DNA of 64,000 nt, taken from Bacteroidota bacterium (lineage in GTDB: Bacteria > Bacteroidota > Bacteroidia > Bacteroidales > Tenuifilaceae). The translations under genes were made by a program, and so were the position numbers. Below, in pieces: positions 45,257 through 53,625 of the stretch. The stretch spans positions 40,654-104,653 of the forward strand of contig JAKQKB010000126.1 in assembly GCA_029560875.1 (NCBI GenBank), read 5' to 3'. Position 1 is the first letter of the stretch, and every line of letters begins with the position of its first letter. Under the pieces are notes generated by a model that searched no databases, was not told the DNA's origin, and worked only from the letters and a program-made list of their open reading frames with translations.

Positions 45257-46414
45257 ATGAAAAGGATTATAGCAATAGCAATCTCACTAATTATCTGCAT
45301 CAATCTTCAAGCGCAGGACTCATCAAAGTTTGAGTTCAAGGGCTATATAAAAGATTTACAAAACGTATTCATCCCTAACCCCGATACTTCCGTTTGGCTA
45401 TCGGACAATACGCTCGATAATCGCTTGCAGTTAACCTACTATCCGCTTAAATGGTTAAAATTAGATGTACAATCGCGGACTCGCCTTATTTATGGCGATT
45501 TTGTTGAGATGATACCTAATTATGATAACTACATCGATAAGGATATGGGCTATTTCGATTTATCGTTCCTTTGGTGTAGCGGGAATTCATACATTACACA
45601 CACAGCATTTGATAGGCTCAATGCAGCCATCAATTTCAACTCATGGCAAATAACCCTTGGTAGGCAACGGGTAAACTGGGGAATGGACTTGGCCTGGAAT
45701 CCCAACGATATTTTCAATACATACTCATACTTCAACCTTGAATACCCCGAGCGCCCAGGAACCGATGCCATAAGCGTAAAGTACTACACAGGAATAGCCT
45801 CGTTTGCCGAAGGAGTTTATCAGTTAGCCGAAACGTGGGATAGCACATCGCTGGGTTTTCTTTACCGCTTTAACACTTACGAATTCGATATTCAGTTTTT
45901 GGGTGGAAAAATGCGTACCGATATGGTTGCGGGATTGGGTTGGTCGGGCAATCTACTCAATGCCGCTTTGAGGGGAGAGGTAATCTACTTTAAGCCTCAC
46001 TTAGATAAGGTAAACGGAACCGAAGGAGTTATAGCATCGTTCTCGGCCGATTACTCATTTAGTGGCTCGTGGTATGTGCAGATTGGAGGGTTGTACAATT
46101 CGTTTGGAAAAACCAAGAACTCCGGGAGCATAAGTTTGCTGGAGCCAACCGTTCCGAGTCCTAAAATGCTAAGCAAAGGTAAGTACAGCCTGTTTGCCAG
46201 TATAAGCGGACAACTTGGGCCATTGGTAACGCCAACCTTATCGGTCGTTGCAAACCCAACCGATGGTTCTTTAATTGTAATACCTTCTGTTTCGGTATCC
46301 GCTGCCGATAACATTACAGTGGCGCTTACAGGAGTGCTGTTAACGGGCAAATCCGATACGGAGTACCAAAACATCGGCCAATTGGCGTACCTAAAGGTTC
46401 AGTGGAATTTTTAA
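45257..46414 (+). CDS. Outer-membrane beta-barrel protein of the export unit
   Basis: A 385-residue protein with signal peptide (cleavage after LQAQ). Strand-rich throughout with aromatic girdle residues and a final strand ending in Phe (AYLKVQWNF), the usual outer-membrane barrel C-terminus. 'WQITLGRQRVNWGMDLAWNPNDIFNTY' recalls the DUF1302/alginate-export-like barrels that accompany LolA-like proteins and RND pumps in other bacteria. It completes a TetR-LolA-permease-permease-ATPase-barrel set that could move a hydrophobic substrate to the outer membrane. Confidence 0.8.
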   Translation: MKRIIAIAISLIICINLQAQDSSKFEFKGYIKDLQNVFIPNPDTSVWLSDNTLDNRLQLTYYPLKWLKLDVQSRTRLIYGDFVEMIPNYDNYIDKDMGYFDLSFLWCSGNSYITHTAFDRLNAAINFNSWQITLGRQRVNWGMDLAWNPNDIFNTYSYFNLEYPERPGTDAISVKYYTGIASFAEGVYQLAETWDSTSLGFLYRFNTYEFDIQFLGGKMRTDMVAGLGWSGNLLNAALRGEVIYFKPHLDKVNGTEGVIASFSADYSFSGSWYVQIGGLYNSFGKTKNSGSISLLEPTVPSPKMLSKGKYSLFASISGQLGPLVTPTLSVVANPTDGSLIVIPSVSVSAADNITVALTGVLLTGKSDTEYQNIGQLAYLKVQWNF

Positions 46415-46424
46415 TTAAAAGATA

Positions 46425-46634
46425 GAACACAGAAAAACACAGATTCAACAGGTTTTCACAGATTTTTAAACGCAAAGGCGCAAAGAGGATTTGTGTTTAT
46501 CCGTTTTATCTGTGTCATCTGTGTTCAAATATATTCTGCGTTTATCTGCGAAATCAGCGGGAAAACAGAATACACTGATTGAACAGGTTTTCACAGATTT
46601 GTGGCAATCCGTCTTATCTGTGTCATCTGTGTTC
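46425..46634. repeat. Two neighbouring GAACAC-type dispersed repeats
   Basis: 46425-46526 and 46568-46634 each run from a GAACACAGA/GAATACACTG end to a CATCTGTGTTC end, with the shared inner piece CAGGTTTTCACAGATTT. They fill the gap before the tandem paralogues. Confidence 0.7.
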
Positions 46635-46710
46635 TAATTCTTTTTGCCACCACCTTGAAATTTATCAACTAAATTTTATTAATTTGCTTTTCTATTTAAA
46701 CACGTCGATT

Positions 46711-47580
46711 ATGAAAAATGCTTCTCTATCTATACTTGTAATTGTTATATTTTTCAATTCATTATTTGCGCAGAACAGGCCATTACAAGATATCCGAAGG
46801 GTTATTGTTACTAGCCAGTACGAAGTGAAAGATGGGCAACGAACAGCAAAAAGTATGGCTGTTAAGCAAGAAATAAAAGACTCCTTGGATAGAGTCCATA
46901 CCATACTTAATCGCGATTATACTACGCAGCGCATAACTAGTCATACATGGCATGCATTTAAGGGCAAACAAATTGTTAGAACCGATGAGTTTGTGAAAGA
47001 ACAGTTAAGGTATTACAAAATATTCACTTACACTTCTGATTCTCTAATTGATACTGAAACTATTTATTTGGTTAGTCCTGGCGATACCGTTTTATACGTT
47101 AACTTAAAGTACAAGTATAAGAATAGTAAACCCGTTCAAGTTAATGCTGTTGATTTTAAGGGGAAAAGCGCTTATACCTCCAAATCTGTTTTCGATAGCA
47201 AAGGAACAGAAATATCACGAAAGGTTAAAGTAAAGAAAACCTTTGCACCTATCGATTCCGTTATAGAGAGAACTGTTTCACCCGTTTACGATTCTGTTGG
47301 TAGGATTTCTTCCGAAACAATTAAAGTAAAATTGGTTGGAGGGAAAGGCTTAACGCAAAAGTTTAGCTATGGCTATAATAAGTTAGGATTGCTTACCAGT
47401 ATTGAGGAGTTTGATGAAGGGGGAAAATTACTTTACAAAAAAACAATGGACTACAACGATAAACGTATGCTAAAGTTTATTTCCGTATACAATGCAAACA
47501 ACGAGTTAACTGAATACTATGCAAAACGTTACGAATTATACCCTACACGCGATAGACGAAACCAGATAATTGAATACTAG
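46711..47580 (+). CDS. Unknown exported protein, first of two tandem paralogues
   Basis: A 289-residue protein with signal peptide (MKNASLSILVIVIFFNSLFAQ). I chose the ATG at 46711; the one at 46579 would put 44 repeat-encoded residues in front. The mature part has short repeating strand-turn units ('LKYKYKNSKPVQVNAVDFKGK', 'SYGYNKLGLLTSIEEFDEGGKLLYKK') like the YD-type/toxin-antitoxin-like repeat proteins of Bacteroidota. No firm family. The next gene is about 75% identical by eye. Confidence 0.7.
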   Translation: MKNASLSILVIVIFFNSLFAQNRPLQDIRRVIVTSQYEVKDGQRTAKSMAVKQEIKDSLDRVHTILNRDYTTQRITSHTWHAFKGKQIVRTDEFVKEQLRYYKIFTYTSDSLIDTETIYLVSPGDTVLYVNLKYKYKNSKPVQVNAVDFKGKSAYTSKSVFDSKGTEISRKVKVKKTFAPIDSVIERTVSPVYDSVGRISSETIKVKLVGGKGLTQKFSYGYNKLGLLTSIEEFDEGGKLLYKKTMDYNDKRMLKFISVYNANNELTEYYAKRYELYPTRDRRNQIIEY

Positions 47581-47596
47581 TAACGAGAACACCGAG

Positions 47597-47707
47597 GTTC
47601 GAGCGCGTCTTCAAGACGCGTTCACGTTGATACAACACGTGAGGACACGTGTGGCAGCGGGAGCGAGAGGATAGTGTTAGCACGCGTCAAAAGAAGACGC
47701 GCGCTAA
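47597..47707 (+). repeat. Cluster of three palindromes replacing a 5' gene end
   Basis: Three hairpins in a row: CGCGTCTTCAAGACGCG (47604-47620), ACACGTG/CACGTGT (47635-47652) and TTAGCACGCGTC/GACGCGCGCTAA (47677-47707). The first is the unit also found at 18270 and 22471. The cluster ends exactly where similarity between the two paralogues begins. Confidence 0.75.
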
Positions 47708-47719
47708 CAAGGCAGGCCA

Positions 47720-48517
47720 TTGCAAGATGTTCGACGAGTTATAGTTACCAGCAAATACGAAATAAGGGATGGTAAGCGTACAGGAATTAGCATGGCTATT
47801 AAGCAAGAAATTAAGGACTCGCTCGATAGGGTTCACACCATTATTAATCGCGATTATGTTACACAAAGCATAACTAGCCACACATGGCATACATTTAAAG
47901 GCAAACAAATTGTAAGAACCGACGAGTTTGCGAATGAACGGTTAAAGTATTATAAGTTATTTACTTACACTTCTGATACTCTTATCGATACAGAAACTAT
48001 TTATATGGTTAGCCCTGATGATACAGCCGTTTATGTTAAGTTACAATACAAGTATAAGAACGGAAAACCGGTTCAAGTTAATGCTGTTGATTCAAAAGGC
48101 AAAACCGCATATTCCTTAAAATCTGTTTTTGATGGTAATGGAACAGAAATTTCCCGAAAAGTGAAAGTCAAAAAAGCCTTTGCTCCGCTCGATTCCATTA
48201 TCGAAAGAACCATCTCTCCTTTATACGATTCCGCAGGAAGAGTTTTGTCCGAAACAATTAAGATAAAATTTGTTGATGGGAAAGCCCAAATTCAAAAGTT
48301 TAACTATGGTTATAATAAATTGGGATTGCTTACCAGCATTGAAGAGTTAGACGAAAAAGGGAGCTTGATGTATAAAAAAACATTGGAGTATAACGATAAA
48401 GGAATATTAAAGTTTGTTTCCGTATATAACGCTAACAATGAGTTAACAGGATATTACGCAAAACGCTACGAATTATACCCTACACGCGATAGGCGAAATC
48501 AGATTATTGAATACTAG
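47720..48517 (+). pseudogene. Second tandem paralogue, missing its signal peptide and start
   Basis: 265 codons closely matching the preceding gene from 'RPLQD' onward, in frame to an identical end (YPTRDRRNQIIEY). The part that should encode the signal peptide and ATG is replaced by the palindrome cluster; the frame opens only with TTG (47720), which is the Leu of 'PLQD'. There is no export signal, so the product cannot reach the place its twin does and may not be translated. The clean frame implies recent loss. Confidence 0.72.
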
Positions 48518-48543
48518 GAACATTTCATTCAACGCTTTCGATT

Positions 48544-48577
48544 AACACTGTCAGGGTTTTAAACCCTGACAGTGTTT
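48544..48577 (+). terminator. Long palindrome after the tandem paralogues
   Basis: AACACTGTCAGGGTTT and AAACCCTGACAGTGTT, a 16-bp perfect stem around a single T, followed by TCATTCTTAT. A probable terminator; its core CCCTGACAG recurs at 50057. Confidence 0.7.
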
Positions 48578-49089
48578 CATTCTTATATATCCCCAATTTC
48601 GGACAAGACAAACAATTGTATTTTGCCAATATCGGACAAATAGTTCTTCTTTTTTTGACGTAACTTACACACAAACAAACTATTACAATTTTTGGCATTT
48701 ATATTGTTTGTAAGTATTAAAGAAAAAATGTTCTTTTAAGTATTGAATTTTTCAACAAGCTAAAACTTTCGTCTAGCAAATATGACCGTTGGTCAATAAT
48801 GTAGAGATATACTGCATTAGCTTAATAACCTTTTAAACATACCTCCGTAATAGTTGTTGATAAAACGTTAAAAAATAAACAAATGGTAGATAGAGAGAAG
48901 GAAGGGCAGGAAAAGGGCGAAAACAACAAACAACCGCCATAGAGGGCGATGGTTTTTTAGAGCGATTTAAGTTTTGCTTGAAAAATAAAGACCGTGCATA
49001 AGAAAAAACGAACAACAATAAAAGCCGATAAACCCGGCACAAACAAAAGAAAATCAGTTTTTAAATTATAAACTTTAAATTTTAACACT
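48578..49089 (+). promoter_or_regulatory. Leader region of the T9SS cluster
   Basis: About 510 bp without a gene. It holds a perfect dyad TGACCGTTGGTCA (48783-48795), resembling a TetR-type operator, in an AT-rich context. I find no exact TTTG/TAnnTTTG pair, though TTATATTGTTTG near 48,700 is close. The long leader ends with TTTAAATTTTAACACT before the ATG. Confidence 0.45.
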
Positions 49090-50034
49090 ATGAGAAAATC
49101 GACACTTTTAAACTTGGCTTTAGTTTTAATGGCCACTTTTATGTTTGCTAGTGCAAACGCTCAAATTCTAACAAGCTATACAGCTGACGAATCAGAAGTA
49201 ATGTATCAAACTGCTGGACGTACTTTCCGCTTGTACACTCTACCAGACCCAATTTATAGTCCAACGTATGATCCTGCAACTAATGCCAATTTGGGTGGAA
49301 ATTCACAATGGAGATTTGTTTTTTCTGGCTTAACAGCTACTGCTCCAGTTGTAAATAATACTTATGTTGCTCAGAACTTTGTAGAGTTTACAAACCCCAG
49401 TACAACTGGTAGTCCATTTACCGTTGTTGTTGATGAGCGAAATACTTTAATTGGCTGTGCAAGTGCAACTACTCGTACAACAACTATTAACGTTATTGCT
49501 GCACCAACCGCAGAAATGGTTACTGCTGATGCTACTACTTTTTGCGGTCCTCAGGCTGCTCAACCTATGCAAATAGCTTTTGTTGAGAATGTGCCAAATA
49601 ATCTTGCCGCTTTTGCTTTTTCTATTGAGGAGGTTGTTGATAGAATTGATGGTTCAGGTGCGCTTCTCGGAAATGTTAGCACAAATGCTACTTTTTTAAA
49701 CTCTACAGTTGCTGCAAAACCAGTAAAATCAGGATATGCAGGCTTTACTGCAGCAACACCAGACTTTACACTTGATATCAATACATCAGCCTTGCTTGTT
49801 GCTAATGTAGCAGGAGTTGACTATCGTACACGTTATACTTATACTTTGAAAAAGGCTAGTGATGCTGGTGTTGCTGTTGCGGATGGCGTTATTTCAGCAA
49901 TTAGCCACAAGTCTGATTTTATTCAAGGATTAACTTCTTATACTTTCACCGATAACCAAGTTGTGTTTATTGTTAACCCTGCTCCTGCAACTGGTCCAAT
50001 TTACCATATTCCTAACGATTACGCTTACTACTAA
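49090..50034 (+). CDS. Exported protein sharing its C-terminal domain with the giant adhesin
   Basis: A 314-residue protein with signal peptide (cleavage after ASANAQ). The mature part is strand-rich with Ig/PKD-like features ('WRFVFSGLTATAPVV', 'NFVEFTNPST'). From about residue 135 ('AAPTAEM...FCG') to the end it parallels the last 120 residues of the adhesin at 30379-39582, and both end alike: here TGPIYHIPNDYAYY. It is followed by a type B sorting-domain protein and a PorP/SprF protein, the usual partners of T9SS surface proteins. Probably a surface structural protein; the function is unknown. Confidence 0.72.
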   Translation: MRKSTLLNLALVLMATFMFASANAQILTSYTADESEVMYQTAGRTFRLYTLPDPIYSPTYDPATNANLGGNSQWRFVFSGLTATAPVVNNTYVAQNFVEFTNPSTTGSPFTVVVDERNTLIGCASATTRTTTINVIAAPTAEMVTADATTFCGPQAAQPMQIAFVENVPNNLAAFAFSIEEVVDRIDGSGALLGNVSTNATFLNSTVAAKPVKSGYAGFTAATPDFTLDINTSALLVANVAGVDYRTRYTYTLKKASDAGVAVADGVISAISHKSDFIQGLTSYTFTDNQVVFIVNPAPATGPIYHIPNDYAYY

Positions 50035-50056
50035 TATTTAGTATAACAAAATTTCT

Positions 50057-50089
50057 AACCCTGACAGGCCTAAACCCCCTGTCAGGGTT
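50057..50089 (+). terminator. Hairpin between the first two T9SS-cluster genes
   Basis: AACCCTGACAGG/CCTGTCAGGGTT with a 9-base loop, followed by TAAATAG. Weak T-tract, so it may attenuate rather than stop transcription. Confidence 0.55.
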
Positions 50090-50122
50090 TAAATAGATAA
50101 AAGATAAATCCATACAAAAGTT

Positions 50123-51223
50123 TTGAAAAAGTTTATCCAAATATTATTCATAAAGTTTTTGTTTTTAACCCTTGTTGGTTCAATGGAACTATTGGCTCAA
50201 AACTTGCCAATGGCTTGCGTTGGGGTAACAGAGCGGTATGGTGTTAAAGGGTTTAACGGTATTTCGGATTTCGATTGGGTTATAACCGATCCTAATGGCA
50301 ATGTTTTACCAGCATCATCCTATCAACTTTTGGCTCGAGGCGATTCAATAGATATTACCTGGGGCGAAGGGCTTATGGGAGGTATTTATACCTTAACCGT
50401 TACCGAGCACACCGATTATGGCTGTACAGGAACACCACTGGCTGTTAATGTTGTGCTAAACACACCCGAAATTTTTCTGCCAATATCCAACAACCTAAAC
50501 GATAATATGGGTGTTTGTTTTGGGAGCATTGCTAACCTTGATCCCGGTAGTGGATTCATTAATTACCTTTGGCAAGATGGTAATACAAATCAGGTATACT
50601 ATACTGGCGAAGCAGGAACATACACTGTAAGGCTTGTAAATAACACGTATAACTGTTCGTACGATTCAACCCGCCTAGCAATATGGGATTTACCAACAGT
50701 AGATTTGGGTAACGATACTGTTCTTTTTGGAAATCAGTCATTAGTGTTGGATGTGTACAACCCCGATTTTAGTTTCTATAACTGGAGTACTGGCCAAATA
50801 TCATCCAGCATAACAGTTAGCGGTTCTGATGGTGAGCAGCGCATATGGGTTCTTGTTACCGATATAAATGGTTGCCAGAATTCTGATACAGTTAATATAA
50901 TTGCTGCAGATTATGGCAATTTGTTTATTCCCAAGGCGTTTACACCAAATGGCGATGGGTATAACGATTTATGGGAGTTTCCTGCGGGAAGGGATGCTAA
51001 TGGTAATAATTTTAACGTAAATGAGTTTCTTGATGATATCGATTTAAAGGTATTCAACCGTTGGGGAAAACTTGTATGGAAATCGAGTGGATTGTATAAG
51101 CCTTGGAATGGGAAAGATTTGAGCGGAAAAGAGCTCCCAATGGACTCTTATCACTATATAATTGTGATAAAAGTTGGAGGAAAGAGCTACGAGTATAAGT
51201 CGAGTGTAACAATTATTAGGTAG
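50123..51223 (+). CDS. Gliding-motility-associated C-terminal domain protein (type B T9SS cargo)
   Basis: A 366-residue exported protein opening with TTG (no ATG fits the signal MKKFIQILFIKFLFLTLVGS). The middle has PKD/Ig-like segments with paired cysteines. The last ~85 residues are the CHU_C/TIGR04131 domain: 'LFIPKAFTPNGDGYNDLWEF', 'IDLKVFNRWGKLVWKSSG', 'PWNGKDLSGKELPMDSYHYII'. This type B sorting domain depends on a PorP/SprF-type protein in studied systems, and one follows directly. Probably a cell-surface component. Confidence 0.9.
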   Translation: MKKFIQILFIKFLFLTLVGSMELLAQNLPMACVGVTERYGVKGFNGISDFDWVITDPNGNVLPASSYQLLARGDSIDITWGEGLMGGIYTLTVTEHTDYGCTGTPLAVNVVLNTPEIFLPISNNLNDNMGVCFGSIANLDPGSGFINYLWQDGNTNQVYYTGEAGTYTVRLVNNTYNCSYDSTRLAIWDLPTVDLGNDTVLFGNQSLVLDVYNPDFSFYNWSTGQISSSITVSGSDGEQRIWVLVTDINGCQNSDTVNIIAADYGNLFIPKAFTPNGDGYNDLWEFPAGRDANGNNFNVNEFLDDIDLKVFNRWGKLVWKSSGLYKPWNGKDLSGKELPMDSYHYIIVIKVGGKSYEYKSSVTIIR

Positions 51224-51225
51224 AG

Positions 51226-51297
51226 AAGTACTTAGAATACTTCGAGTATTTAAAGTACTTGGAGTTGCGAGAAAAGAGATTTAATGGAAAAGTACTT
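51226..51297 (+). promoter_or_regulatory. Three AAGTACTT palindromes upstream of the porP/sprF-like gene
   Basis: Identical 8-bp palindromes at 51226-51233, 51253-51260 and 51290-51297 within the 134-bp gap between the CHU_C gene and the PorP/SprF gene. They could be an operator cluster or mere AT-rich repetition. Confidence 0.4.
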
Positions 51298-51357
51298 AAG
51301 ATACTTTAATATAAAAAAGGTCAATGGATTTTTTTCTATGGACTAAAAGAGAAAGAG

Positions 51358-52350
51358 ATGAAAGTAGTAAGGCAAATAGGATTAGTCGGAATAGTTGGTT
51401 TGATGTGTATAACCGTAAAGGTTACAGCACAGCAGCAGCCGCTATATAGCCAGTATATGCTCGATGCATACTTGGTGAATCCAGCCGTTGCCGGAGCAGA
51501 GGGTGTAACGGCAATAAATTTAACAGCAAGGCAACAGTGGGCAGGCTACTCCGAATCGCCTAGAACATATGCACTAAGTGCTCAAACTAGGATTTTGAAA
51601 ACTAGTTTCAGGAATCGTAGTCGATTAATTAAATCGAGAGTAAAACGCCGTCGTCCTAGTGGTAGAGTTGGTCTGGGAGCATTTGTTTTTAACGATAATA
51701 ATGGTCGTATACATCGAACTGGATTTCAAGCAACTTATGCATATCATATCTATATGCGCGATTACCAGTTAAGTTTTGGAGCATCGCTTTCCGCCTTTCA
51801 GTTCAAGGCAAAGGTTACCAATCAGGATGTTATGAATCCAGACGATCCGTTGCTTCAGGGGAAAATCTCAAAGTTTGCTCCCGATGCGAATTTTGGAGTC
51901 CTATTGAGCAAAAATAATTTTTACGCAGGCTTATCGGCCACATCTCTCTTCCAGAGTGCAATACAGTTTGGAGGTGGAAGTTCTGAGGTGGCATACAGGT
52001 TGCTTAGACAGTATTACGTTGTTGGAGGTTACAGATTTCAGCCATATAGGAGCGATTTTGCCATAGAACCCTCGGTGCTATTTACCACCAACGAGCGATT
52101 CCAGTTTGGTACAGATTTCAACATAAAGGGCTATTACAAGAACGATTACTGGGCTGGGGTTTCAATAAGATCGACAGGTGCTGTTGTAACAATGCTTGGA
52201 GTTAGGTATCAGCAATATTACTTTGGCTATGCATTCGATTATAGTTTTACCGATGTTTCTGCCTTTTCCAGAAATGGCTCACATGAGATAATGCTGGGAA
52301 TGAAGATTGGCGATAGCGCTCGTAGGTACCGTTGGTTGAACAGATTCTAG
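51358..52350 (+). CDS. PorP/SprF-family type IX secretion membrane protein
   Basis: A 330-residue outer-membrane barrel. After a signal peptide (ending TVKVTAQ) comes the family hallmark 'PLYSQYMLDAYLVNPAVAGAEG', then 'TARQQWAGYSESPRTYALSAQT', an Arg/Lys-rich loop (SRLIKSRVKRRRPSG) and strands to the C-terminus. In Flavobacterium, SprF is needed to export and attach the adhesin SprB, which has a type B domain. Its position behind the CHU_C gene fits such a pair; it may also serve the giant adhesin. Confidence 0.93.
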   Translation: MKVVRQIGLVGIVGLMCITVKVTAQQQPLYSQYMLDAYLVNPAVAGAEGVTAINLTARQQWAGYSESPRTYALSAQTRILKTSFRNRSRLIKSRVKRRRPSGRVGLGAFVFNDNNGRIHRTGFQATYAYHIYMRDYQLSFGASLSAFQFKAKVTNQDVMNPDDPLLQGKISKFAPDANFGVLLSKNNFYAGLSATSLFQSAIQFGGGSSEVAYRLLRQYYVVGGYRFQPYRSDFAIEPSVLFTTNERFQFGTDFNIKGYYKNDYWAGVSIRSTGAVVTMLGVRYQQYYFGYAFDYSFTDVSAFSRNGSHEIMLGMKIGDSARRYRWLNRF

Positions 52351-52372
52351 GATCTTTTAATTTATTTGTTTA

Positions 52373-52402
52373 AAGGGAGATGTTTTTATCTCTCTTTTTT
52401 TA
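52373..52402 (+). terminator. Terminator after the PorP/SprF-like gene
   Basis: AGGGAGAT/ATCTCTCT stem (one G-T pair) with a short T-rich loop, followed by TTTTTTT. Confidence 0.75.
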
Positions 52403-52410
52403 TGGTTAGA

Positions 52411-52664
52411 CCACAGGTAACACAGATTGAACAAGTTTTCACAGATTTATAAAATGCTAAACCCTTGGTTGGCGCGCGTCTATAGACGCGTGCGACGTAA
52501 ATTACAGCACTCGTCATTAGACGAGCGCGAACGCTAGCACAAAGTATCACAAAGAAGAAAACACTTAGTGTGCCTTCGTGAATAAACCTTCGTGTTCCTT
52601 TGTGGTAAAAATAATGAGCAAAAAGCACTTGTGTTTATCTGTTTAATCTGCGTCATTTGTGTTC
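52411..52664. repeat. Nested dispersed repeats
   Basis: Outer ends are of the GAACAC family (ACCACAGGTAACACAGATTG ... CGTCATTTGTGTTC). Nested inside are a REP-like palindrome CGCGTCTATAGACGCG (52475-52490), CTCGTC-ATTA-GACGAG and a 'CACAAAG..CTTTGTGG' unit. A repeat inserted into a repeat. Confidence 0.6.
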
Positions 52665-52732
52665 TATTATTCAAGAACATCAACATTCAACTATAATTAT
52701 TATCTTTACCAGTCATCAATAACTAATGCGAT

Positions 52733-53560
52733 ATGTTAGCATATATACCCTGGAATGTAGATCCTGAGATATTCAGAGTAGGCCCTTTGGCTGTTCGTTA
52801 CTACGGATTAATGTGGGCACTTGCCTTTTACCTTGGATATGTTGTTTTTAATAAGTTTGTTAAGAAAGAGGGGTTGAAAGAAGGCTTTCTGGATTCGCTA
52901 ACTGTGTATATGGTTGTTGGTACTGTTATAGGTGCAAGGCTTGGGCATTGTCTATTTTATGAGCCAGAGTACTACTTATCACATCCTCTCGAAATTCTTA
53001 AAATTTGGCAGGGTGGATTGGCCAGCCATGGTGCAGCAATAGGAATTTTGATTGCACTATACCTGTTTGCTCGCAAACAAAAGGTGCCTATGATTTATGT
53101 GGTTGACAGGGTTGTTATAACTGTAGCGCTTGGTGGAGCATTTATTCGCCTGGGAAATCTTATGAATTCAGAGATTTATGGGGTTCAAACATCGTTGCCT
53201 TGGGGATTTATTTTTGAACGCAATAATGAGCTATTCCCAAAACATCCTACACAACTCTACGAAGCCTTATCGTACTTCTTAATATTCTTCCTGCTTTATT
53301 TTTACTACAAAAAGCAGGATGGAAAAACAAAAACAGGCTTTATTTTTGGTGTTTTTCTGATTCTGCTTTTTGCTGCTCGATTCTTAATTGAGTACGTTAA
53401 AGAACCACAGGTGGAGTTTGAAAAAGCAATGGCTTTGAATATGGGACAGTGGTTAAGCGTACCGTTTATTTTGGCTGGGGTTTTCTTCGTGGTTTACTCC
53501 TATATGAAGCCCAATATTTTTATCCCAGTTCAGGAAAAGTGTAAAAAAAAGGAAAAGTAG
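52733..53560 (+). CDS. lgt: Prolipoprotein diacylglyceryl transferase
   Basis: A 275-residue inner-membrane enzyme that puts diacylglycerol on the lipobox Cys of prelipoproteins. About seven TM segments. Motifs 'VRYYGLMWALAFYLGY', 'GTVIGARLGHCLFYEPEYY', 'GGLASHGAAIGI' (H-G-A), 'GAFIRLGNLMNSEIYG' and 'HPTQLYEALSYF' are all family signatures, including the conserved R-x-GN-MN-E segment. Length is normal. It would process the lipoproteins predicted in this window. Confidence 0.96.
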   Translation: MLAYIPWNVDPEIFRVGPLAVRYYGLMWALAFYLGYVVFNKFVKKEGLKEGFLDSLTVYMVVGTVIGARLGHCLFYEPEYYLSHPLEILKIWQGGLASHGAAIGILIALYLFARKQKVPMIYVVDRVVITVALGGAFIRLGNLMNSEIYGVQTSLPWGFIFERNNELFPKHPTQLYEALSYFLIFFLLYFYYKKQDGKTKTGFIFGVFLILLFAARFLIEYVKEPQVEFEKAMALNMGQWLSVPFILAGVFFVVYSYMKPNIFIPVQEKCKKKEK

Positions 53561-53570
53561 AGACATAGTT

Positions 53571-53625
53571 GAACACGGATAACACAGATTTGGCAAATAT
53601 TCACAGATCTGCGTCATCTGTGTTC
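53571..53625. repeat. GAACAC-type dispersed repeat between convergent genes
   Basis: A compact imperfect palindrome: GAACACGGATAACACAGATT ... GCGTCATCTGTGTTC. It encodes the last residues (EHR) and stop of the minus-strand epimerase gene and sits 11 bp after lgt. Confidence 0.8.
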
